From NCBI RefSeq assembly GCF_021596505.1, contig NZ_PJIZ01000016.1, positions 1 through 64,000 of the forward strand: 64,000 bases of DNA. Direction: 5' to 3'. How positions within the stretch are numbered: the first letter of the stretch is position 1; every line of letters begins with the position of its first letter. The notes beneath the pieces are model-generated. The model saw only the letters and a program-made list of their open reading frames with translations, was not told the DNA's origin and made no database searches. This DNA comes from Nostoc sp. CMAA1605. GTDB taxonomy: Bacteria; Cyanobacteriota; Cyanobacteriia; Cyanobacteriales; Nostocaceae. Position numbers and translations under genes: made by a program. Shown here piece after piece: positions 26,960 to 35,695 of this stretch.

Positions 26960-27730
26960 ATGCTGGCAAATGTCCTAGCTTTGGTGGTTGGCCTTGGTAG
27001 TTTAGCCCTCTACATATCAGCTTTCTTTTTCCCAGAAATCCACCGCAAGAATGATTTTATTTGGAGTGGTGTGGGATTATTCTACGCCCTAGTTTTATGG
27101 GTGTTTGCTCCTCGCATTTCTGGAGGTTTGCTATTGGGTCATGTGGCTAGCGTGGCTCTTTTGGTGTGGTTTGGCTGGCAAACTCTCTCTTTACGTCGTC
27201 AGGTGACTCCTTTACTACAACAAACTCCGGTTCCTAGTTCAGAAACTGTGAAAACCACACTACAGGAACAGACTAATAAGTTGTCTTTACCCCAACCTTT
27301 GGCGCAATTGCAGCAAGCTGTCAGTGGTTTTTTCGGTGGTTTGAAAAACCGCAGTCAACAACCGGCTACCCCAAAAACCACAACTCCAGAGCCAGAAACC
27401 ACAACAAAACCTGCTGTGGAGATTATCGACAATACAGAAACACCAACCCAAGAGCCTGTTACTACTACTGAACCTGAATCCCCAACTGTTGCCGCAGAAC
27501 AACCCACAGAAGTAGCAGCGACAACTGAAACAGAACCGCAAACTGAAACTGTACCAGAAGTAATTCCACCCCATCCCCCATCCCCAGAACTGGTGGAAGC
27601 TGCTCAACCACATAATGAGGCTGAGGAGAAAACACCAATCCCTGTAGAAGAAATTGCCCCAGATGCGGTGTTAGCACCCCCAGCCGAAGCCCCACCAGGA
27701 GCAGTACCGCCAGATAATCAGACTAGTTGA
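26960..27730 (+). CDS. ycf66: Ycf66-family protein
   Basis: 256 residues. The first 85 residues contain three hydrophobic helices (MLANVLALVVGLGSLALY, FIWSGVGLFYALVLWVFA, LLLGHVASVALLVWFGW) separated by PEIHRKNDF and APRISGG, the Ycf66 signature. The remaining 170 residues are a Pro/Thr/Glu-rich, probably disordered tail on one side of the membrane. Ycf66 is conserved in cyanobacteria and some plastids; its function is not established. ATG at 26960 has AAAGGAG eleven bases upstream, right after the repeat array. A terminator follows at 27739. Confidence 0.9.
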   Translation: MLANVLALVVGLGSLALYISAFFFPEIHRKNDFIWSGVGLFYALVLWVFAPRISGGLLLGHVASVALLVWFGWQTLSLRRQVTPLLQQTPVPSSETVKTTLQEQTNKLSLPQPLAQLQQAVSGFFGGLKNRSQQPATPKTTTPEPETTTKPAVEIIDNTETPTQEPVTTTEPESPTVAAEQPTEVAATTETEPQTETVPEVIPPHPPSPELVEAAQPHNEAEEKTPIPVEEIAPDAVLAPPAEAPPGAVPPDNQTS

Positions 27731-27738
27731 TATAGTGA

Positions 27739-27770
27739 AACCCAACATGAACCTAGATGTTGGGTTTTAT
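27739..27770 (+). terminator. Intrinsic terminator after ycf66
   Basis: AACCCAACAT (27739-27748) pairs with ATGTTGGGTT (27757-27766), followed by TTATTTTTAT. Confidence 0.85.
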
Positions 27771-27778
27771 TTTTATAA

Positions 27779-28963
27779 TTAGGAATAAAAATTGGGTTCT
27801 GGCAGTTCATTATTTAATGCCCAGTTTCCTATATCTCGAATTTTATAATCAACTGGATCATGGAGTGTGAATGTGCGAAGATTACGCCAATAACGGTCAA
27901 AGCCATATTTTGTGTTAGTGGCGCGTGCGCCCATAACTTCAAAAATTTGATTGGTAATATCTAAACCGACTCTACTGGCGACGACTTTAGCTGTGGCGAT
28001 TAAAAGCGCGCATTCTCCCCGTTGTGCTGCGGTAAGTGACCATTCCTCCTCCCAAGCCGCTTGTAATAATTCTCCTGCTTGCTCAACTAAACATTTGGCT
28101 GTTTGCAGATCAGTCCACATTTTTCCGTAGTGTTCGAGGATGTAAGGGTCTTTAGTTGCACTCTCCACACCTGATGTCAGCCAAGGTTTGGTATTTGTCA
28201 GGGTATATGTTTTAGCAGCCTCAAATGCTCCCTGTGCAATTCCCAAATAAATATTAGCAAGATTCAATTGAGTTAAGCAGGCACGAATAGTAGTAAAAGG
28301 TTTACTGGGTTTATTTCTCACACCTAGAATTTCCTCTGGGTAAACCAAGACATTTTCAAATGTAACGCTACCGCTATCTGTTTGCCGTTGTCCCATGTTA
28401 TCCCAATCATGATTAACAGTAACGCCTGACCTTGGAGTCGGAATTACTAGAATTATCAATTCACCAGTTTCTTGATGAATAGCGGTGATGGGTAATATAT
28501 CAGAATCCTGAGAGCCTGAACAAAAACTTTTGACTCCGTTGAGTCGAAAATAATTATTTTCTGGGGTAAGGATATTTCTTTTATCTAAAGGATTCAGGGC
28601 ATTGCACCAAAACCAATTGTTGCGAATAGTCTCTGAGTAGTATCGTTGTTTCTGCTCGTCTGAGCCAAAAATATGGGGAATTACTACACCTAGATGATGG
28701 TACGAAAAAACGTGAGCAATGGAACTATCAACTTTGGCAAACTCGCGGGTAATTTGCAAAACGGTAATCCAGCTTTCTCCTAAGCCGCCATATTCTTTGG
28801 GAATGATCAATTTCAGTAAGTTGCTCTCACGTAAGCGATCGCGCTCATATTTTGGCGTTCCACCTTTAGCATCCCGCGCTACAGCAGTTTGGGCAAATTC
28901 CTCTGCTAAAGATTTAGCTATATCAAGATAATTTTGAGACTCTTTAGTGTCAATTAATTGCAT
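27779..28963 (-). CDS. Acyl-CoA-dehydrogenase-fold flavoprotein, SfnB/DszC-like
   Basis: 394 residues from ATG at 28961-28963; the upstream extension starts with TTG. The ACAD fold shows an N-terminal helical domain (LIIPKEYGGLGESWITVLQI), a mid beta domain (GVKSFCSGSQDSDILPI, DNMGQRQTDSGSVTFENV) and a C-terminal helical domain ending in GARATNTKYGFDRYWRNLRTFTLHDP. That ending is the signature of the SfnB / dibenzothiophene monooxygenase (DszC-like) subgroup, not of true acyl-CoA dehydrogenases. Relatives oxidise organosulfur compounds with reduced flavin. It is probably part of the sulfur-scavenging region with the SfnG genes 4-6 kb away. Confidence 0.82.
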   Translation of the reverse strand: MQLIDTKESQNYLDIAKSLAEEFAQTAVARDAKGGTPKYERDRLRESNLLKLIIPKEYGGLGESWITVLQITREFAKVDSSIAHVFSYHHLGVVIPHIFGSDEQKQRYYSETIRNNWFWCNALNPLDKRNILTPENNYFRLNGVKSFCSGSQDSDILPITAIHQETGELIILVIPTPRSGVTVNHDWDNMGQRQTDSGSVTFENVLVYPEEILGVRNKPSKPFTTIRACLTQLNLANIYLGIAQGAFEAAKTYTLTNTKPWLTSGVESATKDPYILEHYGKMWTDLQTAKCLVEQAGELLQAAWEEEWSLTAAQRGECALLIATAKVVASRVGLDITNQIFEVMGARATNTKYGFDRYWRNLRTFTLHDPVDYKIRDIGNWALNNELPEPNFYS

Positions 28964-29585
28964 AACTTGCCACTTCTCCCATTGACCATGTTGCAATGAG
29001 CAACTATAAATTCTGGCTAGAAAAGTTTTAATCTACAGTATCTAGATTAATTTACTGTAATATTTGCATATCATGGCATATTATCAATAATAAAGCAAGT
29101 TCAAATCAAATTATTTCTCCTAAAAGTTATAGATTTTTAACACATTCCAATAAGTAGCAAAAAATTTGTCATAAAATATCTTATGCACTTGTGTTGACCA
29201 ATTATATATGTGATATTTTTAGGTTAAATACGACAATCTACTTAAAGTTAATAGATATTTAGTATTTTAAAAGCATAAATTCAGATTATTCTGTAATGTT
29301 GTCATTTTTGTTTACAGAGACATAGATATGATCTAGGCAGATAGAACAGCTATTGCCAGGATTTTATTTGTGTGAAAAAGGCAATTTTTGCTGGCAATAT
29401 GCAGCTTAGAACCTAGAAATTTACTGATGTAGTCAAAAGGTGAGCAATATTAGTGAAAATCTTTGTGCTTTAGAGTTATTCAACATTGAGCAATGTAAAT
29501 CATCAGTGTTTAGCTTGACGAGTTGCTCAAATGTTTAATGACTGGCGATAAATTTTTGCCCCCGAAAATATGAGGAGTAATTGGA
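28964..29585. other. AT-rich intergenic region between divergent flavoprotein and porin genes
   Basis: About 620 bases, very AT-rich, with no credible coding frame and no tandem repeat. It must contain the promoters of the minus-strand SfnB-like gene and of the plus-strand porin. A Shine-Dalgarno sequence GAGGAG at 29572-29577 precedes ATG at 29586. No operator is evident to me. Confidence 0.5.
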
Positions 29586-29699
29586 ATGTTCAAGGGTTCA
29601 TTTCATCATTTAGCCATAGAGTCAATAATTTTGAGTGCTACTTTGTTAGCCAGTACATCAGCATATGCTCAGAACCTAGATTTAGAGACTGTGGCTTGA
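29586..29699 (+). pseudogene. Signal-peptide segment of the porin gene, cut off by an in-frame TGA
   Basis: From ATG at 29586, with GAGGAG eight bases upstream, 37 residues are encoded: a basic start (MFKGSFHH), a hydrophobic core (IIILSATLLAST-like) and an AYAQ cleavage site. TGA at 29697-29699 then stops the frame. The porin body begins with ATG at 29700 in the very same frame. The leader is exactly what the downstream body lacks, so this is one gene interrupted by a nonsense codon (or read through, or a sequencing error). Confidence 0.8.
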
Positions 29700-31172
29700 A
29701 TGCCAAGCAATGCAGCAAATGCGATCGCCTCAGACACTGATCAGATGTCTCAGGTAACATCTGTATCACAATTTTCAGACGTGCAACCAAATGACTGGGC
29801 ATTTAGTGCCTTACAGTCTTTAGTTGAACGTTATGGGTGCATTGCAGGCTATCCAAATAGCACCTATCGAGGAAACCGCGCCATTACTCGCTATGAGTTT
29901 GCTGCTGGTTTAAATGCTTGTCTATCTAGAATTAACGAGCTAATCGCCACAGCCACATCTGAGTTAGTTACGAGAGAAGACTTAGCGACTATCCAACGAC
30001 TACAGCAAGAATTCGCCTCTGAGTTAGCAACTCTACGCGGTCGCGTTGATACTTTAGAAGCTAGAACTGCTGAACTAGAAGCCAATCAATTTTCTACAAC
30101 CACCAAATTATTTGGAGAAGCCATATTTGCCGTTACAGATGCCTTTACTGGTTCGGTTGATGGTAGCAATACAGTTTTTCAAAATCGAGTCCGCCTGGTT
30201 TTCAAAAGTAGTTTTACAGGTAAAGACACTCTCAACGTCCGTTTAACGGCTGGAAATGCTAATACCTTAAGGCTGCCAGATGGTACAGCCGAAGGACTGC
30301 AAACTTTTAATCTCTCTCCAGGTAATAATAATGTGGCTCTTGATTGGCTGGCTTATTACTTTCCCATTGGCAACAAGATAGATGCTTATATAGGAGCAGT
30401 TAACGGAGTCTTCTTTGATTTTGTGCCAACGATGAGTCCTGATCTTGATAGTGCGACTGGAGGCAGTCGTGCATTAACAGAATTTGCTTCCTCTAGTCCG
30501 ATTTATCGGATTGGTGGCGGTTCAGGCGGAGGCTTCAATTATCGGTTCAGTGACAAATTAACTTTGAGTTTGGGTTATTTAGCCGGAGATCATGCCAGTC
30601 CGCAAGCAGACAGTGGTTTTTTGAATGGTCAATATAGTGCATTTGGACAATTAGCTTGGAACCCCAACAATAACTCTGGTATTGCTTTTACCTATGTCAA
30701 TGCTTACCAAAATCGGGGAGCGATATTTGACTTGGGTAGTAGTTTTACACTGGTCGGAACTCAACAAGCCAACACTCCATTTGAAAGAATGATTACTAAT
30801 TCCTATGGAGTACAAGCTTTTTATAGATTTAGTCCTCGATTTGCCGTGAATGGCTTCTTTGGCTACACTAATGCCAAAAATCTTACAGGTAGCGGTAGTG
30901 CAGATATTTGGTACTACGCTTTAGGCTTGGCTTTCCCAGATTTAGGTAAACAAGGTAATCTTGGTGGCATTGTTATAGGTGCAGAACCTTATCGGGGTGG
31001 AAATCCTGCACCTGCTGATGATTTATCCTTGCATATTGAAGGTTTTTATAAATATCGGCTGACAGATAATATTGCTATCACTCCTGGCGTAATTTGGATA
31101 ACAGCCCCTGGTCAAAACAATGATAATCAGGATGCCGTAATTGGCACTGTCAGAACCACCTTTACTTTCTAG
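29700..31172 (+). CDS. SLH/OprB-type porin body without its own signal peptide
   Basis: 490 residues from ATG at 29700. SLH domain (VTSVSQFSDVQPNDWAFSAL, YPNSTYRGNRAITRYEFA), coiled coil (LATLRGRVDTLEARTAELEA), then a beta-barrel ending IGTVRTTFTF. It is a paralogue of the porin at 7369-9069. As read, translation from 29700 would give a cytoplasmic protein; there is no Shine-Dalgarno sequence before 29700, though TGA-ATG adjacency could allow re-initiation. The natural gene spans 29586-31172. It stands between two SfnB-like genes, so an original role in uptake of organosulfur compounds is plausible but unproven. Confidence 0.85.
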   Translation: MPSNAANAIASDTDQMSQVTSVSQFSDVQPNDWAFSALQSLVERYGCIAGYPNSTYRGNRAITRYEFAAGLNACLSRINELIATATSELVTREDLATIQRLQQEFASELATLRGRVDTLEARTAELEANQFSTTTKLFGEAIFAVTDAFTGSVDGSNTVFQNRVRLVFKSSFTGKDTLNVRLTAGNANTLRLPDGTAEGLQTFNLSPGNNNVALDWLAYYFPIGNKIDAYIGAVNGVFFDFVPTMSPDLDSATGGSRALTEFASSSPIYRIGGGSGGGFNYRFSDKLTLSLGYLAGDHASPQADSGFLNGQYSAFGQLAWNPNNNSGIAFTYVNAYQNRGAIFDLGSSFTLVGTQQANTPFERMITNSYGVQAFYRFSPRFAVNGFFGYTNAKNLTGSGSADIWYYALGLAFPDLGKQGNLGGIVIGAEPYRGGNPAPADDLSLHIEGFYKYRLTDNIAITPGVIWITAPGQNNDNQDAVIGTVRTTFTF

Positions 31173-31226
31173 ATAGTTTCAGCAACGTGACCAATTGTGG
31201 CGTTGCTGTTAAAACATGGGAATTAG

Positions 31227-32435
31227 CTACAGCCAAGGATGGCGGGGGGGATAAACACCATTGAGGAAGTAGTTACCAACGGCGTAATACTTCCAACGCA
31301 CCGGGTCGTGGAGTGTGTGCGCTCTAGCATTACGCCAGTGGCGATTGTAGTTGAATTCCTCCAATGTGGATTTAGTACCGGCTAATTCAAATAACTTGTT
31401 GGTAGCTAGTAATGAGGCTTCGGTGGCTAGGGCTTTGGCTTCCGCAACCGCAATTGATGCTTCTACGACTTTGGGTTCTTCTAAACCTGATTCGTTGGCG
31501 ATGTCGATAAATTCACCCGCGCGTCGCAGCAATGCTTCCGCAGCATGAACCTGAATTTGGACGTTACCTAAGTTATAGAGGGTGAGGGGGTCTTCATAGC
31601 CTTTTTCTAAATTGCTATCAACCCAAGGACGGGTATGATTGCGAACAAAGTAAATGGTGTCACGAACTGCGGCTTTCGCAATACCCACATCGACGGCAGC
31701 TTGAATGATTTGGGCGATCGCACCCATTGGTGTAGCCCGCTCAAATGCTAAATAATGGGGAATGATGTGTTCTGCTTTGACTTTGACGTTTTCAATGATG
31801 GTTGTACCGCTAGCAGTGGTACGCTGCCCAAAGCTAGTCCAATCATCAAGCAAAGTGAGTCCTTCTGCATCTCGTTCCACAAATGCTACGACTGTCTTAC
31901 CCTCTGGATTACTGGCAATGACAGGAACCCAATGGGCTAACAATGCACCCGCCGAATAGTATTTACGGCCGTTGAGTAAGTAGTCAGAGCCATCTGGCTG
32001 CAATTTGGTTTGGATATCAGTTACTGACTTTGTACCAATTTCCGAGAAGGCGTTACCGAATCGTTTACCTTGGAGGACTAAATCAAAGAAGAATTGTTTT
32101 TGTTGATGTGTACCATCCAAACGAATGGCTTCCACCATATAGAGGTGATTTTGGGGAATTTGCCCCAGGCTAGAGTCAGCTTCCGAGATAATTTTGATTA
32201 CCTCTGCTAAGGTGGCGGTAGAGACAAAAGCACCACCGTATTCTTTCGGTACTGTAATTCCCCACAATCCACTTTGAGAGAACTTCTGCACCTCTTCGGC
32301 AGGTAAACGCCGAGTTTTATCGCGCTCTGAATCACCTTTAGCAAACTCAGTAGCTAATTCATGGGCGATCGCGATCGCTTCTTGGTCATTCTGAATAATG
32401 TGCGCTTTTTGTTCAGTATTTATGATTGAAGTCAT
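31227..32435 (-). CDS. SfnB-family sulfur acquisition oxidoreductase (acyl-CoA dehydrogenase fold)
   Basis: 402 residues from ATG at 32433-32435, with AAAGGAG nine bases upstream; a TTG six bases earlier is less likely. Domain order as in the ACAD family: helical N-terminus (LWGITVPKEYGGAFVSTATL), beta domain (GRKYYSAGALLAHWVPVIA, TSFGQRTTASGTTIIENV) and a C-terminal helical part with LFELAGTKSTLEEFNYNRHWRNARAHTLHDPVRWKY. SfnB-type enzymes are needed for growth on dimethyl sulfone in Pseudomonas. It is a paralogue of 27779-28963 and is followed downstream by the sfnG group on the upstream side (32912-34006). Confidence 0.85.
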   Translation of the reverse strand: MTSIINTEQKAHIIQNDQEAIAIAHELATEFAKGDSERDKTRRLPAEEVQKFSQSGLWGITVPKEYGGAFVSTATLAEVIKIISEADSSLGQIPQNHLYMVEAIRLDGTHQQKQFFFDLVLQGKRFGNAFSEIGTKSVTDIQTKLQPDGSDYLLNGRKYYSAGALLAHWVPVIASNPEGKTVVAFVERDAEGLTLLDDWTSFGQRTTASGTTIIENVKVKAEHIIPHYLAFERATPMGAIAQIIQAAVDVGIAKAAVRDTIYFVRNHTRPWVDSNLEKGYEDPLTLYNLGNVQIQVHAAEALLRRAGEFIDIANESGLEEPKVVEASIAVAEAKALATEASLLATNKLFELAGTKSTLEEFNYNRHWRNARAHTLHDPVRWKYYAVGNYFLNGVYPPRHPWL

Positions 32436-32911
32436 AGTCAAACTCCTTTCTCAACATAGATTCAAAACCGGACTTGTTTGATTTGAAATTGCCGTTGGAT
32501 AGCTTGAGATTCCAGAATTTTTTTGTAGCGTTTGAGATCAAATTCCATCGCTACTATTGAGTGAATTGAGCGATCGCTGATGGTAGAATGTGAAATCTAG
32601 CTCTGATTCAGAAGATTAACGCACAGATGCTTAAAGTGTCTTAGGTAGTAAATTAAGTGCAGCGAAGCGATTTTTGTAGCTTGAATATGCAGAGAAAGCT
32701 TACTGGAACTCTAGCCGGAAAAGTTATCATATCTGAATTTCTCTGTGGGAAATACCTCTGCATTAGCGATGAATTAACAGCCCTCATCCACAAAAACCGC
32801 TTCTTGAAAGTTTAATACTTAATCTGCATCATCAAAGTGGGCTGTCTAGCCCACTCTACAAGAGTTAGATGACATTTGATCTACAAGTTAGATGTGTTTT
32901 AGCAGGTCAAT
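32436..32911. other. Intergenic region with a small hairpin downstream of sfnG
   Basis: About 475 bases without a credible gene. A perfect hairpin AGTGGGCT-gtct-AGCCCACT lies at 32836-32855, 57 bases past the sfnG stop codon on the minus strand. It lacks a T-run, so it could be a weak or factor-assisted terminator. One HIP1-like GCGATCGC near 32571. No other structure seen. Confidence 0.45.
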
Positions 32912-34006
32912 CTAGACTTGAACTAACTCATCAGCCGTCCGACGATGACCTTTGAGTTCGCGCACAATCGGAATTACTGTCCGACCAAATGCAGGTAAAT
33001 CATCTGAATAGTGTAAGAAACCGCCAAGAATTAAATCAACTCCCGCTTCATAAAATTGGCGAATCTTTTCAGCTACCTGCTCTGGTGTACCAATCAAGGC
33101 GGAACGGAAGCCGTCGTTATACTGTACTAAGTCTTCAAAATTGGAATTCGCCCACATTCCCTGACGTTCACGGGTTGCGGCTCCGGCTTGTTTCACCGCT
33201 TCGCCAAATCCTTTGACTGCTTCTACATCTGCTTGAGCAATGATTTCGCGCAAGACTTCATGGGCTTCGGCTTCTGTATCTCTGACGATGATGAAGGCAT
33301 TTAAACCAAACTTGATGGTGCGTCCTGCTTCACGCGCTAATGCAGATACTTCTGCAATCTGCTCGCGCACACCCTCTATAGTATTACCATTCATAAAATA
33401 CCAATCAGATACACGCCCAGCCATGCGTCGGGCGGCTTTAGAATTACCACCTTGGAAGATTTCTGGATGTGGTTGACTAATTGGTCTAGGCTTCACCCAA
33501 CCACCGTTAATGCGATAAAAGTCACCTTTAAAATGGAACTCGTCTTCTGTCCACAAACCTTTGAGAACACGGATAAATTCTTCTGAACGCCGATAGCGTT
33601 CGTCGTGGTCTAACCAAGGTTCACCATAAATAGTGAATTCATCTTTGAACCAGCCGCTAACTATATTCAGCGCAAACCGACCGTTGGAAAGATAATCAAT
33701 ACTTGAACCGATTTTTGCCACTACTCCTGGATGCCATAATCCAGGGTGAACTGCTGCTATTAACTTTATTTTCTCGGTAACTGGAGCTAGGGCTGATACA
33801 GTTGTCAATGCCTCTAGTTGGTACTCAGCACCATAACTAGCAATAAATCGAGCTTGGGCTAGAGCATATTCAAACCCAACTTCTTCGGCTGTTTGCGCTA
33901 GTTGAGCGTTGTAATCGTAAGTCCAGTTTGTGCGTTGGGGGATTTTACTTACCACTAATCCACCACTAACGTTGGGAATCCAGTATGCGAACTTAATATC
34001 AGCCAT
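32912..34006 (-). CDS. sfnG: Dimethyl sulfone monooxygenase SfnG (LLM-class flavoprotein)
   Basis: 364 residues. The start MADIKFAYWIPNVSGGLVVSKIPQRT and the segments FEYALAQARFIASYGAE, AAVHPGLWHPGVVAKIGSSID, NIVSGWFKDEF and DHDERYRRSEEF match SfnG, which uses FMNH2 to convert dimethyl sulfone to methanesulfinate. QGGNSKAARRMAGR and GTPEQVAEKIRQFYEAGVDLILGGF follow in the barrel's C-terminal half. Length is typical. ATG at 34004-34006. It is divergent from a second SfnG-like gene at 34612 with a 605-base region between them that holds a strong inverted repeat. Alternative: a close alkanesulfonate monooxygenase. Confidence 0.85.
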   Translation of the reverse strand: MADIKFAYWIPNVSGGLVVSKIPQRTNWTYDYNAQLAQTAEEVGFEYALAQARFIASYGAEYQLEALTTVSALAPVTEKIKLIAAVHPGLWHPGVVAKIGSSIDYLSNGRFALNIVSGWFKDEFTIYGEPWLDHDERYRRSEEFIRVLKGLWTEDEFHFKGDFYRINGGWVKPRPISQPHPEIFQGGNSKAARRMAGRVSDWYFMNGNTIEGVREQIAEVSALAREAGRTIKFGLNAFIIVRDTEAEAHEVLREIIAQADVEAVKGFGEAVKQAGAATRERQGMWANSNFEDLVQYNDGFRSALIGTPEQVAEKIRQFYEAGVDLILGGFLHYSDDLPAFGRTVIPIVRELKGHRRTADELVQV

Positions 34007-34207
34007 AATTGTGTATTTGTAAGGGAAACTTTTTGGCTATGGGTTTTGATTGTTGCTTGTGATTTTCATCACTCACAACGCAGCCAAAACTGCATACGGC
34101 AAAATCCTAATCAGAATTAAGGCTTGGTAGTGCCTAGAAACTAGTCTGAATGCCTCAAATAGAGATTCTCAGAGTTTATGCTGAGATTATACTATAATCC
34201 GACCAAA

Positions 34208-34217
34208 TTACCGTATT
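34208..34217. promoter_or_regulatory. Single copy of TTACCGTATT motif
   Basis: An exact ten-base match to one arm of the inverted repeat at 34540-34569, located 202 bases upstream of the sfnG start codon and close to its likely promoter (TATACTATAATCC at about 34190). Two exact arms plus this copy in one 600-base divergent region make a shared regulator plausible. Confidence 0.45.
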
Positions 34218-34539
34218 TATGAATAAGTCCGACTTTATCACGACACCTTCTCAGATGCTGTGACTCGATATACTTAAATTTCATTTCCATATTCCATTTT
34301 GGAATACTTCTGAATGTTCCTGGATGTGATGAATCATCCTGAGACAAAATGGGGATGGGTAGTATGAGTAATCTTGAAATAGCCTGATTTTCCAGGTTTT
34401 TTATCTAAAATCCCCAATTGGTTTCATGTAGTCAGAGGCAGCAAAAATTAAGAAATTTAAATATTATCGCTACTATTCCACCTAGTAATAAGCGACTACT
34501 CTCTATCACCGAAATAAATGTGGTAGTGTGAAATAATAA

Positions 34540-34569
34540 AATACGGTAAGTACGTGTGATTACCGTATT
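34540..34569. promoter_or_regulatory. Perfect inverted repeat AATACGGTAA-N10-TTACCGTATT
   Basis: Arms at 34540-34549 and 34560-34569, ten perfect pairs with a ten-base spacer, 43 bases before the start codon of the SfnG-like gene at 34612. The size and spacing suit a dimeric repressor or activator site. The LysR-type HTH protein encoded two genes downstream is a natural candidate to bind it. The spacer edge also reads GTA-N8-TAC (34550-34563), the NtcA consensus; I judge that overlap uncertain. The rest of 34007-34611 is AT-rich and without a gene. Confidence 0.55.
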
Positions 34570-34611
34570 GTGATCGCGGTTTCCTAAAAAAAGGTACTGG
34601 AAAAGGAATTT

Positions 34612-35661
34612 ATGCCACTTCAGTTTGGAATTTGGTCTCCTGTCTGTGGGGGATGGTTGCGAGTTATCGACCATGAGGCGAATTTATCTACCCCAGATTT
34701 GGTCAAGTTGGCAGTTGAAGCAGACGCGTTAGGTTATGACTTTTATTACATCCCAGAACATTATTTAAATGCTGTTCACGGGCCTAGCTATGATGTTGCT
34801 GACGCTTGGATTACATCAGCTTTAGCCAGTTTAAACACTAAGAGGATAAAGATTGTAGCAGCTGTACAACCTGGTTTTAAACTGCCAGCAGTGATTGCCA
34901 AACTGAGTGCAAACATCCAAAATCAACTGAGTCAAGGCAGATTTGCACTGAGTGGGATTGCCGGTTGGTGGAAATTAGAAGTAGAAAGCTATGGAGATAT
35001 CTGGCTACCTCACAGTGAGCGATATGCCAGATTAGAAGAATATATTGATGTCATCAAGGGGCTATGGACAGTTGAAGATTTTAATTATGATGGCAAATAT
35101 TACACTATCAATGGTGGTATTCTCACAGATAAGCCAACGCCAACACCAGCAATTTTCATTGCTGGGGAATCAGAACGTGCAATTAATTTAGCAGCTAGCA
35201 AGGGAGATTATTTGTTTATCAATGCGGATGCGCCGGAAAAAACAGCTGCATTGGTGGAGAAAGTGAAACGATTGGCTAGCGATCGCTATCAACGTCAGAT
35301 TAAAGTAGCTATGAGTGCTTTTGCGATTGTTGGTGAAGACACCGCTAAAGCTGAGGCTAGATTAGAGTCTATTTATCGTGCTGCGGATCAGCAGCAGATT
35401 CAATACTTTCAAGAGCAAATTGATCCTAACGTAGTTGCTCATAACAAACTCGATATCAGTCAAACCATTGAGGCTAACCTCGGTTTATCGGCTCAACTTG
35501 TTGGCGATCGCGCCACTATTATTCAACGTCTGCAAGAATACGAAGCCATTGGTATTGACTTAATCATCCTGAAATTTGAATCCATGTTGGAAGATACTAT
35601 TCGCTTCCACAAATTAGTTATTGCCGAATATTTACAGCAGAAAGTCTTAATTTCATCATAA
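34612..35661 (+). CDS. SfnG-like LLM-class flavin-dependent monooxygenase
   Basis: 349 residues. MPLQFGIWSPVCGGWLRVID, YDFYYIPEHYLNA, AAVQPGFKLPAVIAKLSANI and GIAGWWKLEVESYG correspond to the SfnG / alkanesulfonate monooxygenase layout, followed by LPHSERYARLEEYIDVIKGLW and IAGESERAINLA. The TIM-barrel oxygenase would use FMNH2 and O2 on a small organosulfur substrate such as a sulfone or sulfonate. It is shorter and more diverged than the sfnG at 32912. ATG at 34612 has AAAAGGAA upstream. The gap to the downstream regulator gene is 34 bases, so they are probably co-transcribed. Confidence 0.82.
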   Translation: MPLQFGIWSPVCGGWLRVIDHEANLSTPDLVKLAVEADALGYDFYYIPEHYLNAVHGPSYDVADAWITSALASLNTKRIKIVAAVQPGFKLPAVIAKLSANIQNQLSQGRFALSGIAGWWKLEVESYGDIWLPHSERYARLEEYIDVIKGLWTVEDFNYDGKYYTINGGILTDKPTPTPAIFIAGESERAINLAASKGDYLFINADAPEKTAALVEKVKRLASDRYQRQIKVAMSAFAIVGEDTAKAEARLESIYRAADQQQIQYFQEQIDPNVVAHNKLDISQTIEANLGLSAQLVGDRATIIQRLQEYEAIGIDLIILKFESMLEDTIRFHKLVIAEYLQQKVLISS

Positions 35662-35695
35662 TTCATAATCTTACTTTACCTAACCTGAGCTAATT

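Noticed and set aside
34550-34563. GTA-N8-TAC, the NtcA consensus, before the SfnG-like gene
   Set aside because: The -10 box expected about 22 bases downstream is only a poor TAAAAA, and the match is contained in the stronger inverted repeat. Kept as an overlap, not called as a separate site.
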